Assembly (NCBI GenBank): GCA_017983675.1
Contig: JAGOAZ010000011.1
Coordinates: 31,952 to 95,951 of the forward strand
DNA: 64,000 nt
DNA from: Fluviicola sp.
GTDB lineage: Bacteria > Bacteroidota > Bacteroidia > Flavobacteriales_D > Crocinitomicaceae
Direction of reading: 5' to 3'
Position numbers and translations under genes: made by a program. Below, one piece after another: positions 36,757 to 45,494 of the stretch; positions within the stretch are counted from its first letter, which is position 1; the number at the start of each line of letters is the position of its first letter. Under the pieces are notes generated by a model, which was not told where the DNA came from, did not search any database, and worked only from the letters and a program-made list of their open reading frames with translations.

Positions 36757-38262
36757 TTAATAAATTTTAGGTAAATTACCCTTCAATACCTCACTCAATT
36801 TATCTGAATTTTGTATTATTCGTAATTCTAAAGCATTTTGATTTTGCAGACCTATTTCTTTTGCAAAAGCAGATAAAAAATGCTTATATCTATTCAATTT
36901 GAGTAGTTTCATTAATTTTTCAATTGAATCATCTTCACTCATTACATTATCCCATTGACTAGTTGTTTCATCTAAAATATTTTTTATATCAATTTCGATT
37001 GGATTAATTTCAAAATCAGTTTTTTTATTCAATTTATTGATTTGAGAATCTAAAAAATACCTCGTTTTATCTTTAGCGGTTTTTGTTTGCCAATCTAAAT
37101 CTACGTTTAACCATTTAATTGCTTTAACAACAAACACTTTTTCATTAAATTCTGTTACACCGGTTATTTGATATAACTTTTCAGCAATTTCTGGATATAA
37201 AAATAAATTTTCAATTATTGCGACTGGAAGAGCATGTATTGATTTTTCTTTTAATTTATCTAATTCCATTTGAGTTCTACCATCGGCATCAATTAATCCA
37301 AAACATTTTAATCGATGATGCTCTTCGAGCTTTCTGCCTGCTTTTGTTAACTTAATCACTTCAGCACAATTACCAGAAAGGATTACTTTAAATTCAGGGT
37401 AAACACTTTGATAAATTCTATCTAATGAATTTTTCCCTTTTTCTCCTTCTACAAATAGAATCGGTTTTCTAGAACCAACAATGAGATTCAATATATCCTC
37501 TGGAATATCATCATTTTCTTCAATTTTTAATATTTCCCATCTATCATCATTGCCACTATCGTTTGCTCGATTAAATTCCTTAATTACATATTTTTCAGCA
37601 ATTCTAGAAGTAATAAAATCAATATCATGTGTTATATAAATAAAAGCACAATCTTTTCTTTTTGATTCGATTTTATCGAATAATTCTGGTAAAATTGATT
37701 TATGAATATGTATATCGGGTTCGTCGATAATAATAATTGAGTTTTTGAGAGTAAAAAGACATTGACCAATTATATATAATATACTTCTTTCTCCCTCACT
37801 TAGTTTTGATAAAGAAAATTTTGCTTCTTTATATGAAACTAAAACTTTTAATCCTTCTCTTATAAGTTCTTTGTTTGAAATCAATTCATTCCAAATTGAA
37901 ATTGCTTCAGAAAGCACTGTAATTGCTTCTTCCTCTGTAATGTTTTTTTGATTTAATTGTGCTCCTAACTCTGCCTCTTCTGCAAGAAAAGCTGTAATTA
38001 AATCATTGTAATCATTTTGAATTGTACCTACAGCATTATTCTTTTGTAAATTGTTATCGAATTGGTGGGTATTACCATATAATAATTTATTAATCGAATT
38101 TTTTGAACTTGAAATTTGAAGATTTTCATTTACAACCAGTGAACGATGTGCTGCAATTCTATGTGAAAAATCAAAAGAAGTAACTTGTGATGATTCTAGA
38201 TCAGATTTTATTTTTTCTATTTCACCTTCTAATAATGTTTTTTTTGCCTTTCTGACTTTAGT
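36757..38262 (-). CDS. ATPase C-terminal part plus DUF4435/TOPRIM-like domain (PARIS AriA-AriB-like, second frame)
   Basis: This frame is open from 38262 to the stop at 36757; a GTG at 37917 is the first usable start, but the homology-like sequence begins upstream of it. It holds the ABC-type signature LSEGERSILYIIGQ, Walker B IIIIDEPDIHIH and the H-loop ITHDIDF. A DUF4435-like domain follows: PILFVEGEKGKNSLDRIY, FGLIDADGR with the DxD of TOPRIM, and ALPVAIIENLFLYPE. An AAA15/ABC ATPase joined to DUF4435 is the composition of PARIS (AriA plus AriB), known also in merged form. The Walker A half is in the other frame at 38229-38834. The two frames meet at an A8 run (38238-38245). It lies directly downstream of an MmeI-like gene. 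Confidence 0.72.
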   Translation of the reverse strand, partial: TKVRKAKKTLLEGEIEKIKSDLESSQVTSFDFSHRIAAHRSLVVNENLQISSSKNSINKLLYGNTHQFDNNLQKNNAVGTIQNDYNDLITAFLAEEAELGAQLNQKNITEEEAITVLSEAISIWNELISNKELIREGLKVLVSYKEAKFSLSKLSEGERSILYIIGQCLFTLKNSIIIIDEPDIHIHKSILPELFDKIESKRKDCAFIYITHDIDFITSRIAEKYVIKEFNRANDSGNDDRWEILKIEENDDIPEDILNLIVGSRKPILFVEGEKGKNSLDRIYQSVYPEFKVILSGNCAEVIKLTKAGRKLEEHHRLKCFGLIDADGRTQMELDKLKEKSIHALPVAIIENLFLYPEIAEKLYQITGVTEFNEKVFVVKAIKWLNVDLDWQTKTAKDKTRYFLDSQINKLNKKTDFEINPIEIDIKNILDETTSQWDNVMSEDDSIEKLMKLLKLNRYKHFLSAFAKEIGLQNQNALELRIIQNSDKLSEVLKGNLPKIY

Positions 38263-38834
38263 TCAATTTCTATTTTATTAATAAGATATTGTCTTGCACT
38301 AGTTAATGTTTCGGGTTTTGATTCATCAATTTTCATCAAATCAATTTCAAAAACAATTTCTCCAAATGATATTGTTCCTCCTTCAATCTCATCAAGACTT
38401 TGAATCGGCATTGAACCAGATAACAATCTATTATTTTTAAAAGATACATTTTCAACTTGAATTTGATTCTTGAAAAACAAATCCAATATTTCTAACCTTG
38501 TTTTAACCTCCCCATTTCCAATAGGTATAAGACCTTTTTGGTATGAACTACCATACTGAACTAAATTGAAATTTTCTATTTGCTCAGTTTGTAAAAATTG
38601 ACTAGTTAGATTTTCAATATTCGAATTAGTTAAATTTAGCTCTCTATCTTTATTAATTATTTGATGATTAATTTGTTCTATACCAATTGTTGTTTTATTA
38701 AAAACAGCTTTATTAATAAACTCCCCAAGTCTTGATTTTCCTGAACCATTTGCGCCAAGAAACACTACTTTTTCAGATGGATTAATTTCAATTTCTAATT
38801 CATCTGAACTAATTAAGGGTATTTTAAATTTCAT
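38229..38834 (-). CDS. ATPase N-terminal part with Walker A (first frame of the AriA-AriB-like gene)
   Basis: These 201 residues begin MKFKIPLISSDELEIEIN and carry Walker A as VVFLGANGSGKSRLG (about residues 27-41), followed by a helical insert. They lack the signature and Walker B motifs, which appear downstream in the -1 frame. The frame ends ERQKKHY-stop just after CAA AAA AAA. Slipping back one base at A AAA AAA would continue into the second frame and give about 692 residues in total. A lost A in the genome or a homopolymer read error would look the same. The gene starts 27 nt after the MmeI-like stop, so the two are one operon. Confidence 0.75.
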   Translation of the reverse strand: MKFKIPLISSDELEIEINPSEKVVFLGANGSGKSRLGEFINKAVFNKTTIGIEQINHQIINKDRELNLTNSNIENLTSQFLQTEQIENFNLVQYGSSYQKGLIPIGNGEVKTRLEILDLFFKNQIQVENVSFKNNRLLSGSMPIQSLDEIEGGTISFGEIVFEIDLMKIDESKPETLTSARQYLINKIEIELKSERQKKHY

Positions 38835-38861
38835 TATAGAGGCTTTTTTAATTTAATTAAT

Positions 38862-41594
38862 TTACTTTTTATTTTTCTTCTCCTTCACAAACAAGCCCGC
38901 AGTATACTTCTCATACAACTCAAACAAAAACTCCATGCGTTTGGCTTCGCTGGTGAAGGCTTGTTTGCTGTAGGCGGCATCCACGGCTTTGTCTAACTCG
39001 TTGTGGGCTTTTACTAGAGCGGGTGGCATGGTTAATGGATTGTATAAATCTGCTAAAGAACTAGTAGGGAAAGAAGCTCTTACATCTAATACATTTTGGG
39101 CTTTTTCTTCTATCATTTTTATTTGTTTATCCGAAGGATTTTCTGGCCAAGGATAGTTGTTGTAGACAATATCTTTAGAATATCTGAAGTCACTTTTCAA
39201 TCTACCACATGTAGTTTTAACCCAAGCCATATGCATTTTTGACATAAGTACCCCAAAATGATAAAGATTAGCATCTGGCATTATTAAGTTACCATTTGTA
39301 GAAATTGTATTTTTATCAATAAAACCCATTGGAATATAATTTCTTCTTTCAGAGGAAACTACTGGGATTACTAGACAAGAATCTGGATTATTTGTCTCAC
39401 GAAACAAAGTAGGTGTCATAGCTAGTTTTTGCATTGTTTTATCACTACTTGTTAAACGATCAGCTTTAACTCTATTAACTCGCTCCATAACGTGTGGCAT
39501 TTTTCTAAGTTCATCAGGTGGACAATCGACTAACCAAAGACAATATCTTTTTTTATTATTAATGAATTCGACAGCTCCAATTAGGAACTTGATATATTTT
39601 TTTGAATTAGGTTCATTTGAAACAAGAAAATCTAAATCATCTTCTTCAATAATTAATCCTTCACTCTTAGCGTAATAATTTCCTTTTAAAATTTTAGGAA
39701 CATTGCATAATGTCTTGGTTCGTTTGCCAATAAAAATATCTTTTGCATCTACTAAATATGGATTGATATTTTTGGCTTTTATTTCATGTGCTTCCCCTTT
39801 AATATCTTCATATTCATAAATACGCTTATTATTAGAATCATAATTTGCAAAACCAACAATTACACAATACACAGCTGCATTACCCTTGGCTTCGTTACTC
39901 CATTTAAAAGTACGATGCGCAAAGTGAATTTTAACGCCATATTTATTCATCATTTGTCCCCATAAAATACTTGTTTGTTCGCCTTGAACAATAGAATTTG
40001 TCGAAACAAAAGCTGCTTTAATTTTGGTATTTTGAATGTATTTTGCTGCTTTTAAATACCAGCCTGTAACATAATCTAAAACGCCACTTCCTTGACTATT
40101 TTCAAATTCCTTTACAATTTGATTTCTTTGGAATTGACTCATAATATTGGACCCAATGAATGGAGGATTTCCAATAATGTATGAAAGTTGATTTTTAGAA
40201 ACTACGTCTTCCCAATTCACTTCTAAGGCATCGCCATGCACAATTTTAGCTGATTTTTTCAACGGCAAACGGGCAAAATATTGTCCAAATTCATTGCTAA
40301 TTTGCATGTTCATTTGGTGGTCAATTAACCACATGGCAACTTCGGCAATACGTGCTGGAAATTCTTCGTATTCGATACCACACATCATATCCACATCCAA
40401 CCAAATAATATCGCTTACATCTAAAATTCCTTGTCCTGATTTGTACGATGCGCGTAAAATTTCTAATTCCAACAAACGTAATTCACGGTAGGTAATCACT
40501 AAGAAGTTCCCACAACCACAAGCGGGATCTAGGAATTTGAGTTGGCTAATCTTTTTATGGAATTCGGGTAATTTGTTTTTATTGCTTTTAACAGCTTCAA
40601 ATTCATCCCATAATTCATCTAAAAACAAGGGTTTGATCAGTTTTAAGATATTGCTTTCACTGGTGTAATGCGCTCCTAAGTTTCTACGTTCTTTAGGATT
40701 CATCACACTTTGAAACATGGAACCAAATATAGCCGGTGAAATTTTACTCCAATCGATGTAACAACAATCTAACACCGCTTGGCGCATTTTGCTGTCAAAA
40801 CTTGCCATTGGTAAAATTTCTTCAAATAATTTTCCATTCACATACGGGAAATCATTCAATTGCTCGTCTAAGTTTTTGAATCGTTTGTCTTTTGCCGTAT
40901 TCAGCACCTGAAACAATTCTTGAATTTTAGAAGCTAAATCACTTCCATCCTCAGCAGTTCGATGCTCAATGTAATCTTGAAATTGTTGTTTTTCAAAAAT
41001 GGTTGTGTCTTCTGCAAACAAACAAAATAAAATGCGGACCAAATAAACTTCTAAGGGATGTCCTTCGTAGCCAATTTCTTCTAATCGGTCGTGGATTTTC
41101 CCCATTAATTCTGCTGCTTTTATGTTAGCAGGATCTTGTTCTTTGTACGTTTTCTTTTGATAGCCTAATAGATAGCCAAAACTTTGAACGTGTTGAATTA
41201 ATTCATCTAACGTGAATTGTAATGTGGTTTGCTCTTCGGTATCGTATAACCTAAAAATATGGAAATCGCATACCAAAACGTATTTTGGTAATTCGTTTTG
41301 TTTTAAACCGTGTGTGTAATCAATGGCTTGTTGAAAGGCTTTGTCCAAGTTTTTACCCCGACTTTTCATTTCTACCAAGATAGTTCCTTTCCAAAGTAGG
41401 TCGATGTAGCCATCAGCATCCGAAAGCTTCTTTACACGGTGTTCAAACGTTCCAATCTTTTTACGGGTGATCCCAAAAACATCAAAAAAAGCGTCTAAAA
41501 ATGGTTTTGCATCTGCTTCTTCATTGGTAGTGTCTTTCCATTCTTTGGAAAATTTAACAGCACGGTCTTTTATTTCGTTCCAACTTAGAGCCAT
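38862..41594 (-). CDS. MmeI-like type IIL restriction-modification enzyme
   Basis: This single 910-residue protein should both methylate adenine and cut DNA about 20 bp from its site, as MmeI (919 residues) does. The nuclease motif D65-X9-E75-M-K77 is exact (YID, nine residues, EMK). The methyltransferase has motif I FLDPACGCGNFL (354-365) and motif IV GNPPFIG (475-481). A helical spacer (about 150-340) lies between, and the target-recognition region (about 600-850) includes NVPKILKGNYY and CGRLKSDFRYSKDIVYNNYPWP, a typical MmeI-family ending. In this family one strand is methylated by the same protein, so no separate methylase is needed. Recognition sequence unknown. It leads the operon with the AriA-AriB-like gene. 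Confidence 0.9.
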   Translation of the reverse strand: MALSWNEIKDRAVKFSKEWKDTTNEEADAKPFLDAFFDVFGITRKKIGTFEHRVKKLSDADGYIDLLWKGTILVEMKSRGKNLDKAFQQAIDYTHGLKQNELPKYVLVCDFHIFRLYDTEEQTTLQFTLDELIQHVQSFGYLLGYQKKTYKEQDPANIKAAELMGKIHDRLEEIGYEGHPLEVYLVRILFCLFAEDTTIFEKQQFQDYIEHRTAEDGSDLASKIQELFQVLNTAKDKRFKNLDEQLNDFPYVNGKLFEEILPMASFDSKMRQAVLDCCYIDWSKISPAIFGSMFQSVMNPKERRNLGAHYTSESNILKLIKPLFLDELWDEFEAVKSNKNKLPEFHKKISQLKFLDPACGCGNFLVITYRELRLLELEILRASYKSGQGILDVSDIIWLDVDMMCGIEYEEFPARIAEVAMWLIDHQMNMQISNEFGQYFARLPLKKSAKIVHGDALEVNWEDVVSKNQLSYIIGNPPFIGSNIMSQFQRNQIVKEFENSQGSGVLDYVTGWYLKAAKYIQNTKIKAAFVSTNSIVQGEQTSILWGQMMNKYGVKIHFAHRTFKWSNEAKGNAAVYCVIVGFANYDSNNKRIYEYEDIKGEAHEIKAKNINPYLVDAKDIFIGKRTKTLCNVPKILKGNYYAKSEGLIIEEDDLDFLVSNEPNSKKYIKFLIGAVEFINNKKRYCLWLVDCPPDELRKMPHVMERVNRVKADRLTSSDKTMQKLAMTPTLFRETNNPDSCLVIPVVSSERRNYIPMGFIDKNTISTNGNLIMPDANLYHFGVLMSKMHMAWVKTTCGRLKSDFRYSKDIVYNNYPWPENPSDKQIKMIEEKAQNVLDVRASFPTSSLADLYNPLTMPPALVKAHNELDKAVDAAYSKQAFTSEAKRMEFLFELYEKYTAGLFVKEKKNKK

Positions 41595-41763
41595 GACAAA
41601 ATCGTTTTTTTGTTGTTAGAAAACATCAAATTGTTCTTAAACAACTCGATACCAGAACGATTGGGTTTTATTTTAAGGAATGCTTTGTTTAACGCTTTGC
41701 GCGGTTCTATTAACATCTTCTGCATGAGATTGGTCGTATTTTCTGTTTGCTATCTCCATCTCT

Positions 41764-41941
41764 TCCACGCCAAAAAAGCGCAAACGAAGAATGCTAGCAC
41801 AAGAAAAAATGAGCCTAGATGTGTTCGGTTTTAAAAAAAATCAGCAATTGTGGTAATGGGATGCTGCAACAATTTGTAGAGAAACAAATATAATGAAAAG
41901 TTAGGGGAATGCAAGGGTGTGGTGGGAAGTTGGGGGTTTAG
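41764..41941. repeat. Intergenic repeat copy A
   Basis: The copy starts with TCCACGCCAAAAAAG and shares a 24-nt identical block with copy B (45190-45213). It shares TTAAAAAAAATCAGCA at offset 67, CAAATATA at offset 121 and a GGGGG run near its end. It lies in the 470-nt gap (41595-42064) upstream of the MmeI-like gene; that gap contains no gene that I can support. The right-hand part contains a G-rich run (41904-41936). Confidence 0.7.
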
Positions 41942-42064
41942 ATCAAAATAGAGTTTGGTAACTGCATAAGAACCTCAACACATATAGTTTTTTTGATTAA
42001 TTTGATGAAGGTCATTTAGGGTGGAAAAGATAAAAAAACAAAGGGAAATTAAACTAGTAAAATG

Positions 42065-42709
42065 CTACTTTTTAGTAGGTGGTTTTACATTAGTTTTTTT
42101 TAATATTTCGATTTTAAAATCCCATACTAAGTTTCTTTTAGATGGGTGATTAACAAAAAGTAAATTAATTTCTTTTCCAGTTTGAGTTTTTTTACTTATT
42201 AGTTTATTGTAGCTAATTACAGATTGATTAAACAGCCGTAAATATACTGATTGAGATATAAAGCCACAGAACACTAAGTTTTTTAAATTCGGACATTGCT
42301 GAAAATATTGAGTAATTCTTTGCTTAAAACCTGTTTGTTGTTCAAGAATTTCAACATCTCCCAGAAGATTAAAATGTTCTTTATAAAACTCATCTCTATT
42401 TGTTGTTCCTTTAATCCAAGTTAATTTTTTCAGCTCTTTATATAACAACTGGTTATCGTTCAGATTATCAATTATTTCTAATGGAAACGGAAATGAATTC
42501 ATGATTCCGAACTCTAATACTTTAGAATTATTTTCTTTTAACAAATCGCCAAATGAAAGAAAATCTTCATTAAGAATTGTTTTAGACATACGTTTTCCTG
42601 TTTCGCCAACACAGGGCGTTCCTGAATCTAGTTCTTCATGATAAGGAGATTCCATAATAAATAAAGTTTCTATTTTACTTTCATCAGGAATTAAGTCAAA
42701 TGATTTCAT
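42065..42709 (-). CDS. Uracil-DNA-glycosylase-fold protein
   Basis: These 214 residues show the order of UDG-superfamily motifs: LFIMESPYHEELDSGTPCVG (15-34), corresponding to the GEAPG...G.P.VG motif of family 4/5 enzymes; IMNSFPFP, where catalytic Asn/Asp residues sit; LVFCGFISQSVYL; and FVNHPSKR (His188), matching the HPS motif. Several positions differ from classical UDGs, so target base and activity are uncertain. No iron-sulfur cysteines of family 4 are seen. It is the last gene of a three-gene minus-strand module with a P-loop NTPase, flanked by repeat copies A and B. Confidence 0.62.
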   Translation of the reverse strand: MKSFDLIPDESKIETLFIMESPYHEELDSGTPCVGETGKRMSKTILNEDFLSFGDLLKENNSKVLEFGIMNSFPFPLEIIDNLNDNQLLYKELKKLTWIKGTTNRDEFYKEHFNLLGDVEILEQQTGFKQRITQYFQQCPNLKNLVFCGFISQSVYLRLFNQSVISYNKLISKKTQTGKEINLLFVNHPSKRNLVWDFKIEILKKTNVKPPTKK

Positions 42710-42729
42710 AATTCAAAATTGATTAGATT

Positions 42730-43095
42730 TTAAATTTTACGGAAAGAATCTAAAATTTCAGAATCATATTTATTTAAATAGTCTGAAAAAATCTCAATGA
42801 CGTTTCTAATTAAAAAAATGAGAATTTTTTGATTCTCTAAATCATTTGGTGACAACTCTTGTTTAATCATCATCTTCATTTCTTTATGAGCAAAAATGTA
42901 AGCCTGGGCAATTACAACCAGAAAACTATTGATTTGTTCTTTAGAAAAATGAGTGATGGATATTTGGGATCCTCCAAAACCATTATCGTTGATTTTGATA
43001 ATCTCATTTTTATCAAGAAAACAACCGAGATGTTTACTTTCGTAATTAATAGTGAAGTAATTGAACTTTGAATTATTTTCTATTGATTTAATCAT
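42730..43095 (-). CDS. Hypothetical protein of the NTPase/UDG module
   Basis: This 121-residue protein has a beta-rich first half (FNYFTINYESKHLGCFLDKNEIIKIND, then ISITHFSKEQINSFLVVIAQAYIFAHKEM) and a helical second half (IFLIRNVIEIFSDYLNKYDSEILDSF). I recognise no domain, signal or membrane helix. It lies 20 nt before the UDG-fold gene and 112 nt after the NTPase gene, all on the same strand, so it probably belongs to the same module. Confidence 0.6.
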   Translation of the reverse strand: MIKSIENNSKFNYFTINYESKHLGCFLDKNEIIKINDNGFGGSQISITHFSKEQINSFLVVIAQAYIFAHKEMKMMIKQELSPNDLENQKILIFLIRNVIEIFSDYLNKYDSEILDSFRKI

Positions 43096-43207
43096 ATGTA
43101 ATAATTTGTCTTTTTAAATACATCTGTAGTTTTGTAAATATGATGGGTAAGGCTTTTAATTGAGTGTAGACTTTGCTATTTCTTTTATAGGTGATTTAAA
43201 TATTAAT

Positions 43208-45079
43208 TTATTCATAGTTTGTGTTTATCACACCAAGTGAAACCTTGTCCAAAAGGAACTTATAGCTTACTCTGTCTAGTTTGTTTAAAGTTTTACCTGC
43301 TAATATTTGGTTTAATTTATCCTCAATCCATAGTAAAAATGAACGTTCCTCATATAATGAACTTAATACATGTCCTTCAAATCTATTATTAATATAAAAT
43401 CCAAATTCGATTATTTCATCATTCCTTAACTTCCTCAATGCACGCCAAAACTTAGTTGATTCAAATTTTGTTAAGTAGACAGTATGACGATAAGAATAAG
43501 CATGGTCATTTACCTTTTCCAAATACTTTTCAAAATTATTTTCAAATAAAGTTAGTAGTTCTTTTGTTTCATTCTGTTTCATTCTGTTTTTTAAAATAGA
43601 ATTCAAAGAATTACAGTAGTCAATTATTTTTATGAGTTCTTCATAATACTCAATACTTGGATCAAAAGAATGTCGAATTCTCAATCTACCATTGTATTTA
43701 TAATTTGATAGACCTTTATTTATTCCTCTTTTAAATCTCTGAACTAATTTTGGAATACTAAATCCAAGTAAGTTTTCAAATCGACTCGCAAAATGAAAGA
43801 CAGTAGGATATTGGTCTAATTTGAAAGCTCCCTTATCAACATCATCCAGAAGAATTTTAGTATATGATTGATATTCTTTTGATGATAAGTCCAGACATCT
43901 CCAATATGATAGTTTATTTAATGCAATTTCTCTATCAGGAAGCCCTTTAGCCTCGAAATTAAAAACCTCATTTATTTCGCAAATTAAAAGACTAGTACTG
44001 AAATTTTCTTTTCCAATTAAATACTGAAAAATTGAATTAAAAAAGATTCTTTTTGTATTACCGTTTTTGATATACTTTTTTTCAAATATATCTTCATAAG
44101 TTACAGGCTCTTCCTCTTCTTTTTTATTCATTAAATAACGTATATCATAGAATGTTCTATCATACAAGTGTTCTATTTTCAAATATGTTTCAGAGTTTAA
44201 TCTGCCCATTTTATACTCAATGGCTATTGGCAAGGTAAAATTGAGTATTGAATTTATTATATCATTTTTGTGGTCGATATACTTTTTTTCAGTATTAATT
44301 CCTTCAATTAATTCTGTATAAATCAGTTTAAAATGCTCTACAAAAAAAAGTAAATTTCTTAGATTTCTTTCATTCTGTTCAATTCTTTCAATAATGATGT
44401 TTTTCTGTTCATTAAGAAATAAAAAATAATCAGGATCTTTTGTATGATAAAGGTTAAAAATTATTTGCGTGTATATCTCGAGAATGTCAGGTTTATAAAC
44501 CAAGGAAACACCTATTACTTTTTCAATAATTTTCGAATATTCATTTTTATTTTCTACAAATTCTTTAAGTAATTCATCCTCATTTACAACAATCAAAATT
44601 TTGGCGTTGTAATTTTCAACTAGATTATTGATGAATCCATAAACTTCTTCCAATTTCAAATTCTTACCTTTTCTATCAAGATCATCAATACATAGGAATA
44701 TACTACTGTAATCAACAAATTTATCGGCTGAACCTGTGTAACTTTGAAAAAGTTCTTTAAAATCAGAACCTGAGATTAACTTCATAACACTATTTCCTAA
44801 TCCGGCTGCAAATTTGAATCCTTTAGTTTTAAAAAATGGATATAATTCGATGAAAATTTGACTTTGAATTTCTTCTACAGAATTAACACCAAATAATGAT
44901 ATTAATATAGGAGTATATTTTTCAATATCTCCTTTATTAGGGACTGAAAGTTCCTTCACTTCAGGGAACAGTTCATTCTTTACATAATGAGACTTTCCAA
45001 TACCATAGGCTCCTTTAATTACAACTGCATAGTTTGTTTTTAAATTCAGATATTCACTGATTCTTTTAGTTAAGTCCAA
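43208..45079 (-). CDS. KAP-type P-loop NTPase
   Basis: This 623-residue protein has Walker A GAYGIGKS (23-30) and Walker B IFLCIDDLDRKG (127-138) with the DDLDR pattern of KAP/STAND-like NTPases, then ILIVVNEDELL as sensor. The rest is helical (LRNLLFFVEHFKLIYTELIEGI and later) and may serve as sensor or effector domain. KAP NTPases occur in antiphage systems and at membranes. No clear membrane helix pair is seen here, so it looks soluble. The start is TTG at 45079, with a stop codon two codons upstream in frame. It is the first gene of the module, preceded by repeat copy B. Confidence 0.75.
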   Translation of the reverse strand: MDLTKRISEYLNLKTNYAVVIKGAYGIGKSHYVKNELFPEVKELSVPNKGDIEKYTPILISLFGVNSVEEIQSQIFIELYPFFKTKGFKFAAGLGNSVMKLISGSDFKELFQSYTGSADKFVDYSSIFLCIDDLDRKGKNLKLEEVYGFINNLVENYNAKILIVVNEDELLKEFVENKNEYSKIIEKVIGVSLVYKPDILEIYTQIIFNLYHTKDPDYFLFLNEQKNIIIERIEQNERNLRNLLFFVEHFKLIYTELIEGINTEKKYIDHKNDIINSILNFTLPIAIEYKMGRLNSETYLKIEHLYDRTFYDIRYLMNKKEEEEPVTYEDIFEKKYIKNGNTKRIFFNSIFQYLIGKENFSTSLLICEINEVFNFEAKGLPDREIALNKLSYWRCLDLSSKEYQSYTKILLDDVDKGAFKLDQYPTVFHFASRFENLLGFSIPKLVQRFKRGINKGLSNYKYNGRLRIRHSFDPSIEYYEELIKIIDYCNSLNSILKNRMKQNETKELLTLFENNFEKYLEKVNDHAYSYRHTVYLTKFESTKFWRALRKLRNDEIIEFGFYINNRFEGHVLSSLYEERSFLLWIEDKLNQILAGKTLNKLDRVSYKFLLDKVSLGVINTNYE

Positions 45080-45189
45080 TTCCTATTACATTTAATGAAT
45101 ACTAACTATATACACACGAACAAAACTTCGTCAATCCACAAAGTAAATACGCGAAACTTTCTCTCGTTTTCATTCTTTTCAAAATCTCC

Positions 45190-45388
45190 TCCACGCCAAA
45201 AAAGCGCAAACGATACAATACAGTTCGATGCAAACCGAGAAAGGATGTGTTGGTGTTAAAAAAAATCAGCAGATGTGGTAAAGTGGTTGCTGTGGTGTTT
45301 TGATTAACGTTTCAAATATATAAAAAGATTTGTTGCACGCTCGCAAAGTGTTGATAAGTCACCGTTACTTTTTAAATTGGGGGTTGAA
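45190..45388. repeat. Intergenic repeat copy B
   Basis: This copy shares an exact 24-nt block with copy A (41764-41787), and TTAAAAAAAATCAGCA (offset 66), CAAATATA (offset 123) and a GGGGG run further on. It lies upstream of the NTPase gene in the 415-nt gap 45080-45494. The only other thing in that gap is the promoter of the excisionase-PIN pair. Confidence 0.7.
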
Positions 45389-45437
45389 TAACAGCTACGA
45401 CTGTTAAATGCAGATTTGTTATTTTTTTTTCGAATAT

Positions 45438-45485
45438 TTTGTTTGTTTCGTTTATTTCGTTTAATTTTGCTAAACATAGCTAAAC
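45438..45485 (+). promoter_or_regulatory. Promoter and candidate operator of the excisionase-PIN pair
   Basis: TTTG (45438-45441), 20 nt, then TAATTTTG (45462-45469) match the Bacteroidota promoter consensus fully. The direct repeat GCTAAAC (45469-45475 and 45479-45485) and an inverted GTTTA/TAAAC (45459-45475) overlap the start region. They could be the autoregulatory operator of the antitoxin. Confidence 0.6.
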
Positions 45486-45494
45486 AAACACCAA

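Noticed and set aside
41610..41834. Short gene upstream of the MmeI-like gene
   Set aside because: It lies partly in repeat copy A, has no recognised motif, and the equivalent frame is not kept in copy B.
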